A stretch of DNA of 64,000 bases from an uncultured Bacteroidales bacterium. Lineage in GTDB: Bacteria; Bacteroidota; Bacteroidia; Bacteroidales; UBA932. How positions within the stretch are numbered: the first letter of the stretch is position 1; each line of letters opens with the position of its first letter. The notes under the pieces were generated by a model, which had not been told where the DNA came from, searched no databases, and saw nothing but the letters and a program-made list of their open reading frames with translations. The DNA is taken from the NCBI GenBank assembly GCA_944322565.1, contig CALUPG010000006.1, forward strand, positions 62,001 through 126,000. The letters are read 5' to 3'. Position numbers and translations under genes: made by a program. This document shows, piece after piece, positions 17,091-26,447 of this stretch.

Positions 17091-17347
17091 TGATTCCTAA
17101 AAATATTTCAGAAGAAATGCGTAAAAAGATTGTAGGGAAAGGTATTGATCCGGCATTCATGGACAAGCACAGGGCTGCGCTTGTGCGGCGGCATCGGCAG
17201 GTCATATATTTGAATGATAGGGAACTGGAGGCGATTGACCGTTATTGCGTCCAATACGGCGTCAGCTCAAAGTCGGTTCTTTTCCGGGAAGCAGTGATGG
17301 AGAAGGTGCTCTCATGTCTGTCGGACAGCCATCCCACATTGTTCTGA
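17090..17347 (+). CDS. Small ribbon-helix-helix-like protein, uncharacterised
   Basis: 85 residues starting MIPKNISEEMRKKIVGKGID, with ATG overlapping the stop of the DMT transporter by one base. The second half (HRQVIYLNDRELEAIDRYCVQYGVSSKSVLFREAVMEKVL) has the beta-helix-helix pattern of RHH/MetJ-Arc proteins, but I see no proof of DNA binding. Highly basic N-terminal half. No signal peptide. It may regulate or modulate the adjacent transporter (inference). A longer frame extending upstream inside the transporter gene is not credible. Confidence 0.65.
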   Translation: MIPKNISEEMRKKIVGKGIDPAFMDKHRAALVRRHRQVIYLNDRELEAIDRYCVQYGVSSKSVLFREAVMEKVLSCLSDSHPTLF

Positions 17348-17376
17348 TTGTCATATTCCGGCCTTGTCATATTCCG
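17348..17376 (+). repeat. 13 bp direct repeat in lipoprotein-operon upstream region
   Basis: TTGTCATATTCCG occurs at 17348-17360 and again at 17364-17376, separated by three bases. The second copy begins 16 bp after the start of the first, about 1.5 helical turns. A palindrome GCATAA-T-TTATGC (17433-17445) lies further downstream. These could be regulator sites for the lipoprotein operon. Confidence 0.5.
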
Positions 17377-17454
17377 ACAGAAAAAAGTTGGAATTATGAA
17401 TTTTTCCGATTAATTTTACAAAAATTGTTTGTGCATAATTTATGCTTTGACTGG

Positions 17455-17483
17455 TTGCATCCGTGGTATCCCCGATAATTTTG
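17455..17483 (+). promoter_or_regulatory. Promoter of the four-lipoprotein operon
   Basis: TTG at 17455-17457 and TAATTTTG at 17476-17483, spacer 18 bp, match the Bacteroidota -33/-7 pattern. The first lipoprotein ATG is 49 bp downstream at 17532. Confidence 0.55.
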
Positions 17484-17531
17484 CCCGGATGTATGTTTCA
17501 GGGCATATCCATTCATTTATTAGAACAGAAG

Positions 17532-20000
17532 ATGAAAAGAATTTTGGCGATTCTGACCGGAGCGTTGCTGCTGGCTGCCTGTGTCAATGAGCAGGACCCG
17601 ACCGTCCCGGTCATAAGCATCATTGAGGCTCCTGATGAGTTTACATCTGAAGCCCAGAGGGGTACAATCACCTATAGTATTACTGACAAGCATACCGGAG
17701 CCGAAGTCAGTCTGGCTGTCAACGCCGTTCCTTCGGCGGACTGGATTTATGATGTGGATGCTTCCTCGCCCGGGTCCGTAGTATTCAGCATAGGGGAAAA
17801 TGACTCGGAGAATCCCAGAACTGCATCCGTGTCCATTGCTGCACCCGGGGCCGAGTCTGTGAGCGTGTCCGTGTCGCAGGAGGGCCGTTCCGGCTCCTCT
17901 GCAGTTCAGGGCTTTGCCATAGAAGTGACGGATATAACGGCATTTGAGGCAACAATAAAGGTGATTCCTGAGGATCCGGAGATGACATATCTTCTCCTGA
18001 CAGGTACAAAGGAGGAAATTGACGCATACGAATCGGACGAGGAACTCATACAATACAATATTGATCTGTTCTCCTCAATTGCCGAAACCTACGGATATTC
18101 TCTTGAAATGCTCCTTGAAGAAGTGCTGTTGCGCAGCGGGGAGACTGTGACGACAATGGATACTTTCCTCCCGGATACCGACTATTATATCTATGTGTAT
18201 GGGATGGGAAAGGACGCAGTGCCGGTGACTGCGGTCTTCAAGGAGCCGTTGAGAACTGCTCCGGTTCCATGGTTCGATGAAGATATTGCAATCACATTCC
18301 CGGAAGTCGGGACAAGAAACATTTCGGCAGTCTTTACTCCGGGCTCCGCACCGTTCAGGTACCTGGCCGGCAATCTTACTGCTGCTGAATACGATACCTA
18401 TGGCGATGACAAGATTGTCCCGACAATGATTACGGAGATCCAGTATGTGATAAACATGTATGCCGGCCTCGGCATTGAAAAGACCTGGGCGGACTTCACT
18501 TACAGCGGGCCGATACAGATTGATTCCCCGAATCTCTATTCCGGCAGCGAATATGTGTATTACGCGTTCGGTGTTGACAACGGCTATCAGACGACTCCGT
18601 TGTCGGTGGAGCGCAAGAAGACGCTTTCTGTTGAAGTGACTGATGACTGTACCTTTAAAATGGGTCTTGTTGAGGCGGGGCCATACGAGGCTACCTTGTC
18701 GGTGTCTCCTTCATCCGATGACACAAAGTATTTCATCACAGTGTTTGAAGACTCCTCTGTGGAGGGGCTTTCTCCGGAGGTCATAGCCGATGCCTGTATC
18801 AACGGCATGCAGACGGAGCCGGGCTGGGTTTCGTCCCTGTTTTCCGGATACCGGGAAGAGACTTTTGACGGCCTTGTCCCGAATTCAGGATATACATTTG
18901 TGGCTTTCGGGGTTGATGAAAAGGGAGAAAGAACAACTCGTGTCGGCATCTTCAAGTTCAGCACTGCGGAAGTGCCCCGTTCGGACATGACATTCAGAGT
19001 GTCTGTGGAGTCTGCCGATTATTCGTCGATCACCGTGAACGTGTCGCCTTCGTCTCAGGACGAGACTTATGTCATGGGAATCATTACGGAGGCCCAATAC
19101 CAGTCTCTGGGGAGTGATCCGGATGCAGTCGCTGAAGATGCATGCCGAAACAATACGGATCATGCCCTGTACCAGAATCAGGGGGAAGTGAGCCAGAGAA
19201 TCTATTATGACTATGACTATGATTTCGTACGGCCCGGTACTGTATATTATGTCTTCGTATTCGGATGCAGCTACTGGAACCAGACGACGGATGTCACGCT
19301 CGTAAGATGCGAGACGCCGGAAAGGGAAGTCAGCGATGCCTCTGTCAGAATTGATGTGACCGTGTATGACGGGAATGACCTGGTAGAGTTTGATCCGGAG
19401 AAATATCCGGCCTCGACATGGTCTGACATTGCGGCTCTGCGCATAGAGTTTATACCGACCTCCGGCACAGACCATTGGTATGGATGGATAGAGGAGCGCA
19501 GCGCCGAATATATGCAGGGACTGAATCTTGATGTGCTGCTCGGCGCCATCAAGGCAAACGGCTCCAGATTCCCGGGGACATCTCCCGGAGTGTCTGTCCT
19601 CGGTGTTCCGTGGAATTATTCGAACTGTGCGGCACTGGCTCTCGGGGTGGACGCTGACGGCAAGGACGGAGACCCTGTAATTGTCAGTCTTGAGGCAGAC
19701 AGATCGCAGATTGCGGAATTTGAACCGGAACTGTTCTCCGGCTCTTCATCAGCTTCTTCAGTGCCGCTCTCATCATCATTCACGGCAGCAGAAAGAGTCC
19801 GTGAGGCAAGGGGAAATGCTGTCATCAGGGAGTATGTGCCGAAAAGATATCTGCTTGCTCCGGAGGATGTTGAAGCTGTGACTTCAGGACGGTCTGCAGC
19901 GGCTGGTGAGATACGTTCTCTGAAAGAAATTGCGCGCGAAACGGTCGCGGCTATGCTTGAGTCCAGAGGCGAAGCTTTGCCTGAAGCCGCCGGCATCTGA
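17532..20000 (+). CDS. Large surface lipoprotein with BACON-like and FN3-like repeats (paralogue 1)
   Basis: 822 residues from MKRILAILTGALLLAAC, lipobox Cys17. The acidic residues just after the Cys (CVNEQDP) resemble the surface-export signal of Bacteroidota lipoproteins. A BACON-like domain (about 25-115) is followed by about five modules of 110-130 residues. Each has the pattern aromatic-x-V-x-VTD, V-x-PSxxDxxY, then a Pro-x-(T/S)-x-Y(Y/T) strand and FGxDxxGxxTT, like fibronectin type III folds. The last module starts VSDASVRIDVTVYDGNDL. A Ser/Ala-rich C terminus extends beyond the last module. An in-frame extension before the chosen start lacks signal-peptide logic. Probably a cell-surface adhesin or glycan/protein-binding protein. 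No enzyme motif is seen. Confidence 0.75.
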   Translation: MKRILAILTGALLLAACVNEQDPTVPVISIIEAPDEFTSEAQRGTITYSITDKHTGAEVSLAVNAVPSADWIYDVDASSPGSVVFSIGENDSENPRTASVSIAAPGAESVSVSVSQEGRSGSSAVQGFAIEVTDITAFEATIKVIPEDPEMTYLLLTGTKEEIDAYESDEELIQYNIDLFSSIAETYGYSLEMLLEEVLLRSGETVTTMDTFLPDTDYYIYVYGMGKDAVPVTAVFKEPLRTAPVPWFDEDIAITFPEVGTRNISAVFTPGSAPFRYLAGNLTAAEYDTYGDDKIVPTMITEIQYVINMYAGLGIEKTWADFTYSGPIQIDSPNLYSGSEYVYYAFGVDNGYQTTPLSVERKKTLSVEVTDDCTFKMGLVEAGPYEATLSVSPSSDDTKYFITVFEDSSVEGLSPEVIADACINGMQTEPGWVSSLFSGYREETFDGLVPNSGYTFVAFGVDEKGERTTRVGIFKFSTAEVPRSDMTFRVSVESADYSSITVNVSPSSQDETYVMGIITEAQYQSLGSDPDAVAEDACRNNTDHALYQNQGEVSQRIYYDYDYDFVRPGTVYYVFVFGCSYWNQTTDVTLVRCETPEREVSDASVRIDVTVYDGNDLVEFDPEKYPASTWSDIAALRIEFIPTSGTDHWYGWIEERSAEYMQGLNLDVLLGAIKANGSRFPGTSPGVSVLGVPWNYSNCAALALGVDADGKDGDPVIVSLEADRSQIAEFEPELFSGSSSASSVPLSSSFTAAERVREARGNAVIREYVPKRYLLAPEDVEAVTSGRSAAAGEIRSLKEIARETVAAMLESRGEALPEAAGI

Positions 20001-20051
20001 TGTCCTCTCCCGATATAATCCTATTATAAAATTGACATAAAACTGACGAGT

Positions 20052-21401
20052 ATGAAAACCAAAGTTTTTTTTGCATCCGCGCTTGCGCTGGTGCTTGCCG
20101 GATTAATTTCCGGATGTAATACCGATGACCTGCAGGAAAAGACTGCCGTGCAAAAGGTCTCGCTTTCCCAAAGTGAACTTACCCTTGATCTCGGGGCTGC
20201 TGTTCGTCTTGAGGTTGTTGTTGAGCCTGAAAATGCCGACTATGACTCAGTGGAATGGATTTCCAGTTCGGAATCTGTGGCCACTGTAGACGATGACGGT
20301 CTCGTGTCGGCTGTCGGACTCGGAGACGCTGTCATCACGGCGCGGGCCGGCGGGCAGATGGCGCAGTGCAATGTGACTGTAATCAAGCCTGAGGTCACGG
20401 AAATTACGCTGGACTGTAATGAAAAAGATATTCTCATAGGAGAATCATTTGATATCACGGCTTCCTACAAGCCGGAAAATGTACCTGACGTGACAATTGT
20501 ATGGAGCAGTTCCAATGCTTCTGTGGCCAATGTGACCCAGTCCGGGCATGTGACCGGAAACGGAGTTGGCGAAGCCGTCATTACAGCGTCTGTCGGGGAT
20601 GTGTCGGCGAAATGTACAGTCAATGTACTGCCGATAGAGGCCGAATCTGTCACACTGAACAAGTCGGAGCTTACTCTTGAAGTTTCTGACAGCGAAAGGC
20701 TTACTGCAACTGTAGGGCCGGTGAACACAACAGACAAGACTGTGACATGGAGCAGCTCCGATGACAAAGTCGCGACTGTCAGCTCCGACGGGACAGTGAC
20801 TGCGGTATCTCCTGGAAAAGCCGTAGTGACGGCAACATGCGGAAAGGCTTCAGGCACATGTAATGTGACGGTGACAGAGATGACAGGTACGAGATACAAG
20901 CTTGGTGACACATACACGACTGAGGACGGCAAGACCGGATTCGTATTCTGGATTACCGACAACGGCAGGCATGGAAAGGTCCTGTCTACAGAGTCTGTGA
21001 AAGAATCTGTTGTATGGAGTACTGAAAATGAACTCGTGGAAGCGTCCAGCCTTGACGACGGCCGGGCCAATACTGAGAAGGTCAGGTCAATGTCTAATTA
21101 TCCTGATGCATATCCGGCATTCAAGTGGATAGACGACAATTTCGGACGGGACTGGTATATGCTTGCACAGGAAGAGGTAGCGGACTTCTTCAAGAATCTG
21201 AGCAATGACCCGAACTTCAAGTCATTGCTCAACAGCAATGGGATTTACCCTACTTCAATGGATACTTCGACAGAAAGAAGCGCCGGAGAATATGTGTACC
21301 TGTACTATTCTTATGACGGAACCTATTCTGTCTGGACATATCCTAAAGGCGGAGACGCAGGTTATGGAGTGTTTGAAGTCAGGGCTGCATATGAATTCTG
21401 A
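20052..21401 (+). CDS. Surface lipoprotein with three Big_2 Ig-like domains
   Basis: 449 residues. Signal peptide and lipobox LISGC (Cys near 22), then CNTDDLQE with acidic residues after the Cys. Three bacterial Ig-like (Big_2) domains of about 80 residues follow, recognised by the repeated patterns VTWSSSD.KVATV.SDGTVTAVSPGKAVVTA and variants, covering about 30-275. The C-terminal 170 residues (TRYKLGDTYTTEDGKTGFVFWI onward) form a distinct domain with many aromatic residues, resembling domains found in other gut Bacteroidales surface proteins; its activity is unknown. It lies 51 bp after paralogue 1 and 23 bp before paralogue 2. Confidence 0.8.
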   Translation: MKTKVFFASALALVLAGLISGCNTDDLQEKTAVQKVSLSQSELTLDLGAAVRLEVVVEPENADYDSVEWISSSESVATVDDDGLVSAVGLGDAVITARAGGQMAQCNVTVIKPEVTEITLDCNEKDILIGESFDITASYKPENVPDVTIVWSSSNASVANVTQSGHVTGNGVGEAVITASVGDVSAKCTVNVLPIEAESVTLNKSELTLEVSDSERLTATVGPVNTTDKTVTWSSSDDKVATVSSDGTVTAVSPGKAVVTATCGKASGTCNVTVTEMTGTRYKLGDTYTTEDGKTGFVFWITDNGRHGKVLSTESVKESVVWSTENELVEASSLDDGRANTEKVRSMSNYPDAYPAFKWIDDNFGRDWYMLAQEEVADFFKNLSNDPNFKSLLNSNGIYPTSMDTSTERSAGEYVYLYYSYDGTYSVWTYPKGGDAGYGVFEVRAAYEF

Positions 21402-21424
21402 TAATTTTTCCCGAAATTCTTGAG

Positions 21425-23590
21425 ATGAATCGTTTTGTATGGATGCTTGTTCTTCCGGTGCTTTTCCTGGCAGGCTGCAGAGAGTCGGAGGATTTTGTGC
21501 CGGAAGTGATTTTTGAAGAGACAGCGGCTTTTTCTGCCGACGGCGGAGAATTCAGCATATGCTTCTCAATAAAGAATCCGTTTGAATATGCCATAATGAG
21601 GTGCCGTTCAGACCAGGAGTGGGTGCATGACATCGAATGCCTTGATGACAGGATTGTCTTTGTCATGGACAGAAATACAGGTCTTGAACACAGAAGTGCA
21701 CACCTGACTGTCACTTATCCGGAATGTCCGGACATAGTACTTACTCTGACGCAGGATGCCTATGACCAGACGGGAGGCATGAAAATCGACATATCCGTGG
21801 AACTTGAGGGTGCCCGGAGTGCTGTGGCCAGCTTCAGTCCTCTGGACTCGGAGCAGACTTATTACACGGGTTGTACGCTTAAGTCAGACATTGACTCGTA
21901 CGGTTCCGATGCGGCTTTCATGGATTCTCTGGTGGAGCAGATGAGGCAGGAGGCCGAGTCAAGCGGACTGAGGCTGAACGCCGTGATAAGGAAATATGTG
22001 GTTACCGGGGAGTCTTCACAAAGATTCGACGGTCTCCAGCCCGAAAGCGACTATTGTGCCTTTGCCTTTTCCCTTGACATAGACGGCACATTCGGAGACA
22101 ATCTGACTGTGGAGGAATTCCGCAGCGGAGGATATGATTATCCGGATGCCGGCTTTGATATAACCATTTCGTCTGTCAGGCAGAATTCCGCCGAAGTCAC
22201 GGTCACTCCGGACTTTCCGCAGCTGCAGTACTATATGGGTGTGGTCCCGGTATCTGACTACGAGAATTCCATGGGCACTGACGAGCTTCTTGTCGCATCC
22301 GTGGTGCAGGAATGTTCTGCACTCATAGAATATTATGCTTCATTCGGAATTACATGGACTTTCTCGAACTTTACGGAGACAGGGCAGCATAGTGAAAAGT
22401 TCACTGGGCTTATTCCGGCAGAAGAATACTATGCCTTCGCCTTCGGGCTGGATGAGGCCGGTTTCGCGACGACACCGGTGACCAAAACCAGATTTTCCGC
22501 AAATGAAGTCGAGATTACCGATGACTGTACATTTGAGCTGACATTCTCGGACATAACATCGCAGTCATTTGATGTTACGGTTGTGCCTTCAAACGCCGGC
22601 ACAAGATATTATGTCTATGTGGCCGAGTCCAAAATCCTTGATGCAAATTCTGCCGAGGATGTCGCTGCCCTTCTCATCAATATGGCCGACAACAACGGCA
22701 TAAACTGGGGCGGCACCTTGTATATATGGACGGGGAAGAGGACTCTTGATACAGCGGAAGACCTGAATACGGTGCAGCTTCAGGCTGACACGGAATATAC
22801 GGTTTTTGTATTCGGAGTCAGCAATGAAGGTGAAAGGACCACGGAGGTGGCATACGCCTCATGCAGGACTGCGGAAGTGGGTGTCTCTGACATGAATATA
22901 ACACTTTCCGTCAGTGACCTGAAGCCGGGGAATGCCACAGTCACATACACACCGGACACAGGGGATTACTATTTGTACGGTTGTGTCTCCGAATCTGAAT
23001 ATGAAAGTTATCCTTCGGATGCCGCCTTCATGGATGCAATGGCGGGACAGCTCCTCGGATATGGCATTGTTCCTGTCAGCGGACAGCATACGGAGTATTA
23101 TGACGGAAGTACACTCAGTGCCGGCACTGATTATATCGCTTATGCTTTCGGATATTCCGGCGATGTAAATACCGCCTTGTTCAAGGCCGGCTTTTCCACG
23201 CCTCAGCGGCAATTCTCATCTGCTTCATTGGTAATTTCCTATGAGATAATTGACGGGAATGATGTCTATCAGGAGGATCCTGTCCGTAACGAGGATTTCA
23301 AGAACAAGGCTGCCGTTGTCTTTACGATAGCGCCGGACGGAGCTGATTCGTGGTTCTTTTCCGGCTTCGGCAACAGCCTGAGCTATCTTCAGGCAATGGA
23401 TACGGAAGAACTGTTCTATTCTATCTATACGAATGGCCGCGGAAATTACAATAAGACGACGGTGAGGTATGCCGTTGCGTGGAACTCTGTCCTCTGCGGA
23501 GCCGGCTACGGGATTGATACCTCCGGCAATGAAGGCAGGCCTGTGCTGGTAGAGGTGCAGGTGCCTCCTTCTGCAGCATATCTGGACTGA
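21425..23590 (+). CDS. Large surface lipoprotein with BACON-like and FN3-like repeats (paralogue 2)
   Basis: 721 residues. Lipobox LFLAGC (Cys18) followed by RESEDF. A BACON-like domain (about 30-115: EWVHDIECLDDRIVFVMDRNTG, then HLTVTYPECPDIVLTLTQ) precedes four FN3-like modules and the terminal module (SSASLVISYEIIDGNDVYQEDP). Module boundaries share marker phrases with paralogues 1 and 3: ITDDCTFEL, SDMNITLSVSD and LxAxTxYxVFVFGVSNEGERTT. It lacks the long Ser-rich tail of paralogue 1. Probably anchored at the cell surface. Ligand unknown. Confidence 0.75.
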   Translation: MNRFVWMLVLPVLFLAGCRESEDFVPEVIFEETAAFSADGGEFSICFSIKNPFEYAIMRCRSDQEWVHDIECLDDRIVFVMDRNTGLEHRSAHLTVTYPECPDIVLTLTQDAYDQTGGMKIDISVELEGARSAVASFSPLDSEQTYYTGCTLKSDIDSYGSDAAFMDSLVEQMRQEAESSGLRLNAVIRKYVVTGESSQRFDGLQPESDYCAFAFSLDIDGTFGDNLTVEEFRSGGYDYPDAGFDITISSVRQNSAEVTVTPDFPQLQYYMGVVPVSDYENSMGTDELLVASVVQECSALIEYYASFGITWTFSNFTETGQHSEKFTGLIPAEEYYAFAFGLDEAGFATTPVTKTRFSANEVEITDDCTFELTFSDITSQSFDVTVVPSNAGTRYYVYVAESKILDANSAEDVAALLINMADNNGINWGGTLYIWTGKRTLDTAEDLNTVQLQADTEYTVFVFGVSNEGERTTEVAYASCRTAEVGVSDMNITLSVSDLKPGNATVTYTPDTGDYYLYGCVSESEYESYPSDAAFMDAMAGQLLGYGIVPVSGQHTEYYDGSTLSAGTDYIAYAFGYSGDVNTALFKAGFSTPQRQFSSASLVISYEIIDGNDVYQEDPVRNEDFKNKAAVVFTIAPDGADSWFFSGFGNSLSYLQAMDTEELFYSIYTNGRGNYNKTTVRYAVAWNSVLCGAGYGIDTSGNEGRPVLVEVQVPPSAAYLD

Positions 23591-23608
23591 CACACAGACA
23601 TTGATTTA

Positions 23609-23648
23609 TATTAATTATAGCAAACAGATATTAATTATAGCAAACTGA
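23609..23648 (+). repeat. Tandem duplication of a 20 bp leader unit
   Basis: TATTAATTATAGCAAACAGA (23609-23628) is immediately repeated as a copy with one base different (23629-23648). The second copy runs into the ATG of the next lipoprotein gene. A recent slippage duplication that would double the leader spacing or a binding site. Confidence 0.7.
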
Positions 23649-26338
23649 TGAAAAAATTCCTATATCTTTTTCTGATTCCTGCCCTTGTGCTGTCCGGCTG
23701 TGCGCAGGAAGAACTTTCTCCGGTCCTGGTGGTGGAGACTCCCGCACCGCTGGCCTTCAACAGTACCGAAGGTGTCATAGTATATGAAGTGCAGAATGCG
23801 GAAAGAGGCATATCAGTGGACGCCAGAGCCGATCAGGACTGGATTCATGATTTCGATTATTCCAGTGACGGGGAAATCCGCTTTGCCGTTGACCGCAATG
23901 ACGGAAGCGGCATAAGGAATGCCATGGTGACTGTGACATACGGTCCTGTTGAGCCTGTCATCGTCACCGTCAAGCAGCTGTCTGTGGCGGAAAGCGGTTC
24001 TGCGGCCATCATAGTGGAATCGGAGACTCCGCTTGAGGCGGAACCTGACGGCACAGAGGTGCTCATCGAATATGAAGTGGAGAATTATGTCACCGGACAG
24101 GAGATAACTGCGGAGGCTGATGCAGAATGGGCAAATCATTTCGAATATCCTGAGTACGGCGTAATCAAGATTTTCCCGGAAGTCAATTTCTACGAGTCCG
24201 GCAGAAGTGCAAACATAACGTTGAGTTATCCGAATGCCGAGCCTGTTGTCATCGAGCTGATTCAGAAGCCTGCGGAGTCTGTGGATGACAGGTTCGTCAT
24301 AAATGTCACCGGAGTGACGGAAGTGGAGGCCACGGTCTCATGGTTCCCTGATGACAAGAACATGACTTATGTCAACGGTCTTGTCCCTAAGTCTGTCCTT
24401 GATGAATATGAAGGCGACTATGACAGGTATATCCGCGATGACATCGATTATCTCAAGTCCGAGGCTTCCCGGCTTGGTGTGGAGTTGTCCGTATATCTGG
24501 AGGGCGTGCTCCAGAAAGGGGATAAGGGCGTGAAATGGAGCAGCCTTGAACCCGGCACCGAATATTGTGCGTATGCCTACGGGCTGGATACGGATGCTGA
24601 CATTCTTACCAGAATGACTGTTGTACGCTTTTCCACAAAGTCCCCTGAACAGCTTGACTGCGACTTTGAGTTCAGCCTTGAGAGCAGCACGGATTCAGAT
24701 CTGTCCGTGCGGGTGATTCCGTCGAATGAGAATGTCAGGTATTATACAGGAATAATATCCAAGGCGGATTACGAGACTGCAGGAAGCGACCAGGCCATAA
24801 TGGATGAGATTGTAGACTACATTGAGGAGGAAATCTGGATAGCGCAGTTGTTCCAGGTGTGGAAGCAATGGTCGGATTTCACACAGCTGGGCGAGTATAT
24901 TGTTTCCGCTGAAAATCTTTTTTCCGATACGGATTATTATGCCTATGCATTCGGACTTGAGGACCAGGGGCTGATTACAACAAATTTCCAGAAGGCTCCG
25001 TTCACTACAAATGCGCATCAGATTACGGATGACTGTACATTTGAAATCTCCTCTGAAGTGACTACATCATATATGGCGGATTTCGACATTGTGCCGAGCG
25101 ACCCGTCCACAAAGTATTATGTAACTTGTCTTACCACTGAATATTTTTCATCATATTCGAGATCTGATCTGGCGACTATTCTCATCAATGAGGCCAATTC
25201 ATACGAATATGACTGGATGAACGGCGAGTACACATTCTCCGGAGAGCAGCATCTCAATTCATACAGGGACTTGGGCATCAATCCTCTGGATCCTTCTACC
25301 AATTATACTCTTGTCCTTTTCGGAGTCGATGCCGACGGACGGAGGACAACGGATGTCTATTATGAGCAGTTCCGCACGGGTGTCCTTGTCCCGTCGGACA
25401 TGACATTCGGGCTTGGAGTGACAGATGTCAAGACTTCTGAAGTGACACTTACCTGCGAGCCATCCAGGGATGACGAGCTGTATGTCCTGGGCTGTATGCC
25501 TGTGGAAAGATATGAGGAATATGGTTCCGATGAAGCCGCGATTGCAGCTGTGGTCGAGTATTGGAGCAACAGCAGCATGTATTATGTGACATATTCGGGC
25601 CAGAAGAACCTTCCGACCCAGATAGACCTGTTCTATAACAGCATAAAGCCGAATACCGACTATTATGTCATGGCGTTCGGCTACATGGGGGCTGTTACCA
25701 CCGGATTGACCAAAGTACGCTTCACCACGCCTGGCTCTGATATCCCGGTGAGTGACGCTTCTGTGGACATCAGCTATGAAATCCTTGACGGGGATGATCT
25801 TGTGAGAGCCGATCCTTATACTTATCCTCCGGAACTGTGGAGTGACAATGCCGGAGCCAAGATTACGATAACTCCGGGAGAAGGTACTGCCGGATGGTAC
25901 TTCGTGACATTCAAAAACAGCTTCAGCGAGATTTATCTGATGCCGACAGACCAGCTCATTGAAGAAGTCAAGCGATACGGCAGCTACAAAAAGACTGAAG
26001 CTCTGGTGAGGATGTCCTGGAACTCAAGCATTGTTGCCGTGGCCGTCCCTGAAGATGCCGAAGGCATCTGCGGAAAACCGGTGATAGTCGAGATTGTCGC
26101 AGCGTATGGCGCCATGTCTCCATATTCGGTGCCTCTTGAATTCAGACCTCTCGAGATAGCTTCTCCGGATTTGACGCCGCACAATGTCTCCTCTCCAAGA
26201 CAGTTTGAACTGAAAGGCTACAAGACTGCCACGAGAGAAGACTTCAATGCAAGGTTCGGAGTACAGCCGAGGCCGGAAGGCATTGCAGAAAAACCGGAAA
26301 GGTTGCTCTTCGGCGAGGGCGGAGAGTCTGCGATGTAG
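23648..26338 (+). CDS. Large surface lipoprotein with two BACON-like and FN3-like repeats (paralogue 3)
   Basis: 896 residues. Lipobox LVLSGC (Cys18) followed by AQEELS. Two BACON-like domains in tandem (about 25-110 and 115-210; WIHDFDYSSDGEIRFAVDRN and WANHFEYPEYGVIKIFPEVN) end in VTVKQ and ELIQK strands. Four FN3-like modules and the terminal module (VSDASVDISYEILDGDDLVRADP) follow in the same order as in paralogues 1 and 2. A roughly 75-residue C-terminal extension (SPYSVPLEFRPLEIASPD onward, ending RLLFGEGGESAM) is absent from paralogue 2. Likely surface-exposed binding protein. The extra BACON suggests domain duplication within the cluster. Confidence 0.75.
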   Translation: MKKFLYLFLIPALVLSGCAQEELSPVLVVETPAPLAFNSTEGVIVYEVQNAERGISVDARADQDWIHDFDYSSDGEIRFAVDRNDGSGIRNAMVTVTYGPVEPVIVTVKQLSVAESGSAAIIVESETPLEAEPDGTEVLIEYEVENYVTGQEITAEADAEWANHFEYPEYGVIKIFPEVNFYESGRSANITLSYPNAEPVVIELIQKPAESVDDRFVINVTGVTEVEATVSWFPDDKNMTYVNGLVPKSVLDEYEGDYDRYIRDDIDYLKSEASRLGVELSVYLEGVLQKGDKGVKWSSLEPGTEYCAYAYGLDTDADILTRMTVVRFSTKSPEQLDCDFEFSLESSTDSDLSVRVIPSNENVRYYTGIISKADYETAGSDQAIMDEIVDYIEEEIWIAQLFQVWKQWSDFTQLGEYIVSAENLFSDTDYYAYAFGLEDQGLITTNFQKAPFTTNAHQITDDCTFEISSEVTTSYMADFDIVPSDPSTKYYVTCLTTEYFSSYSRSDLATILINEANSYEYDWMNGEYTFSGEQHLNSYRDLGINPLDPSTNYTLVLFGVDADGRRTTDVYYEQFRTGVLVPSDMTFGLGVTDVKTSEVTLTCEPSRDDELYVLGCMPVERYEEYGSDEAAIAAVVEYWSNSSMYYVTYSGQKNLPTQIDLFYNSIKPNTDYYVMAFGYMGAVTTGLTKVRFTTPGSDIPVSDASVDISYEILDGDDLVRADPYTYPPELWSDNAGAKITITPGEGTAGWYFVTFKNSFSEIYLMPTDQLIEEVKRYGSYKKTEALVRMSWNSSIVAVAVPEDAEGICGKPVIVEIVAAYGAMSPYSVPLEFRPLEIASPDLTPHNVSSPRQFELKGYKTATREDFNARFGVQPRPEGIAEKPERLLFGEGGESAM

Positions 26339-26370
26339 TCAGAAGTCCTCAGCTTCGGAATAATATAATG

Positions 26371-26400
26371 AACGGGATGGCCGCGGCCATCCCGTTTTAT
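26371..26400 (+). terminator. Rho-independent terminator closing the lipoprotein operon
   Basis: AACGGGATGGCC and GGCCATCCCGTT form a 12 bp perfect inverted repeat with a 2-base centre, followed by TT. It lies 33 bp after the last lipoprotein stop and could act in both directions for the convergent permease gene. Confidence 0.85.
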
Positions 26401-26447
26401 TTGTTTGGAATCATCAGGGTACTCTTTTCGTATGCTCTGCGTCGGAT

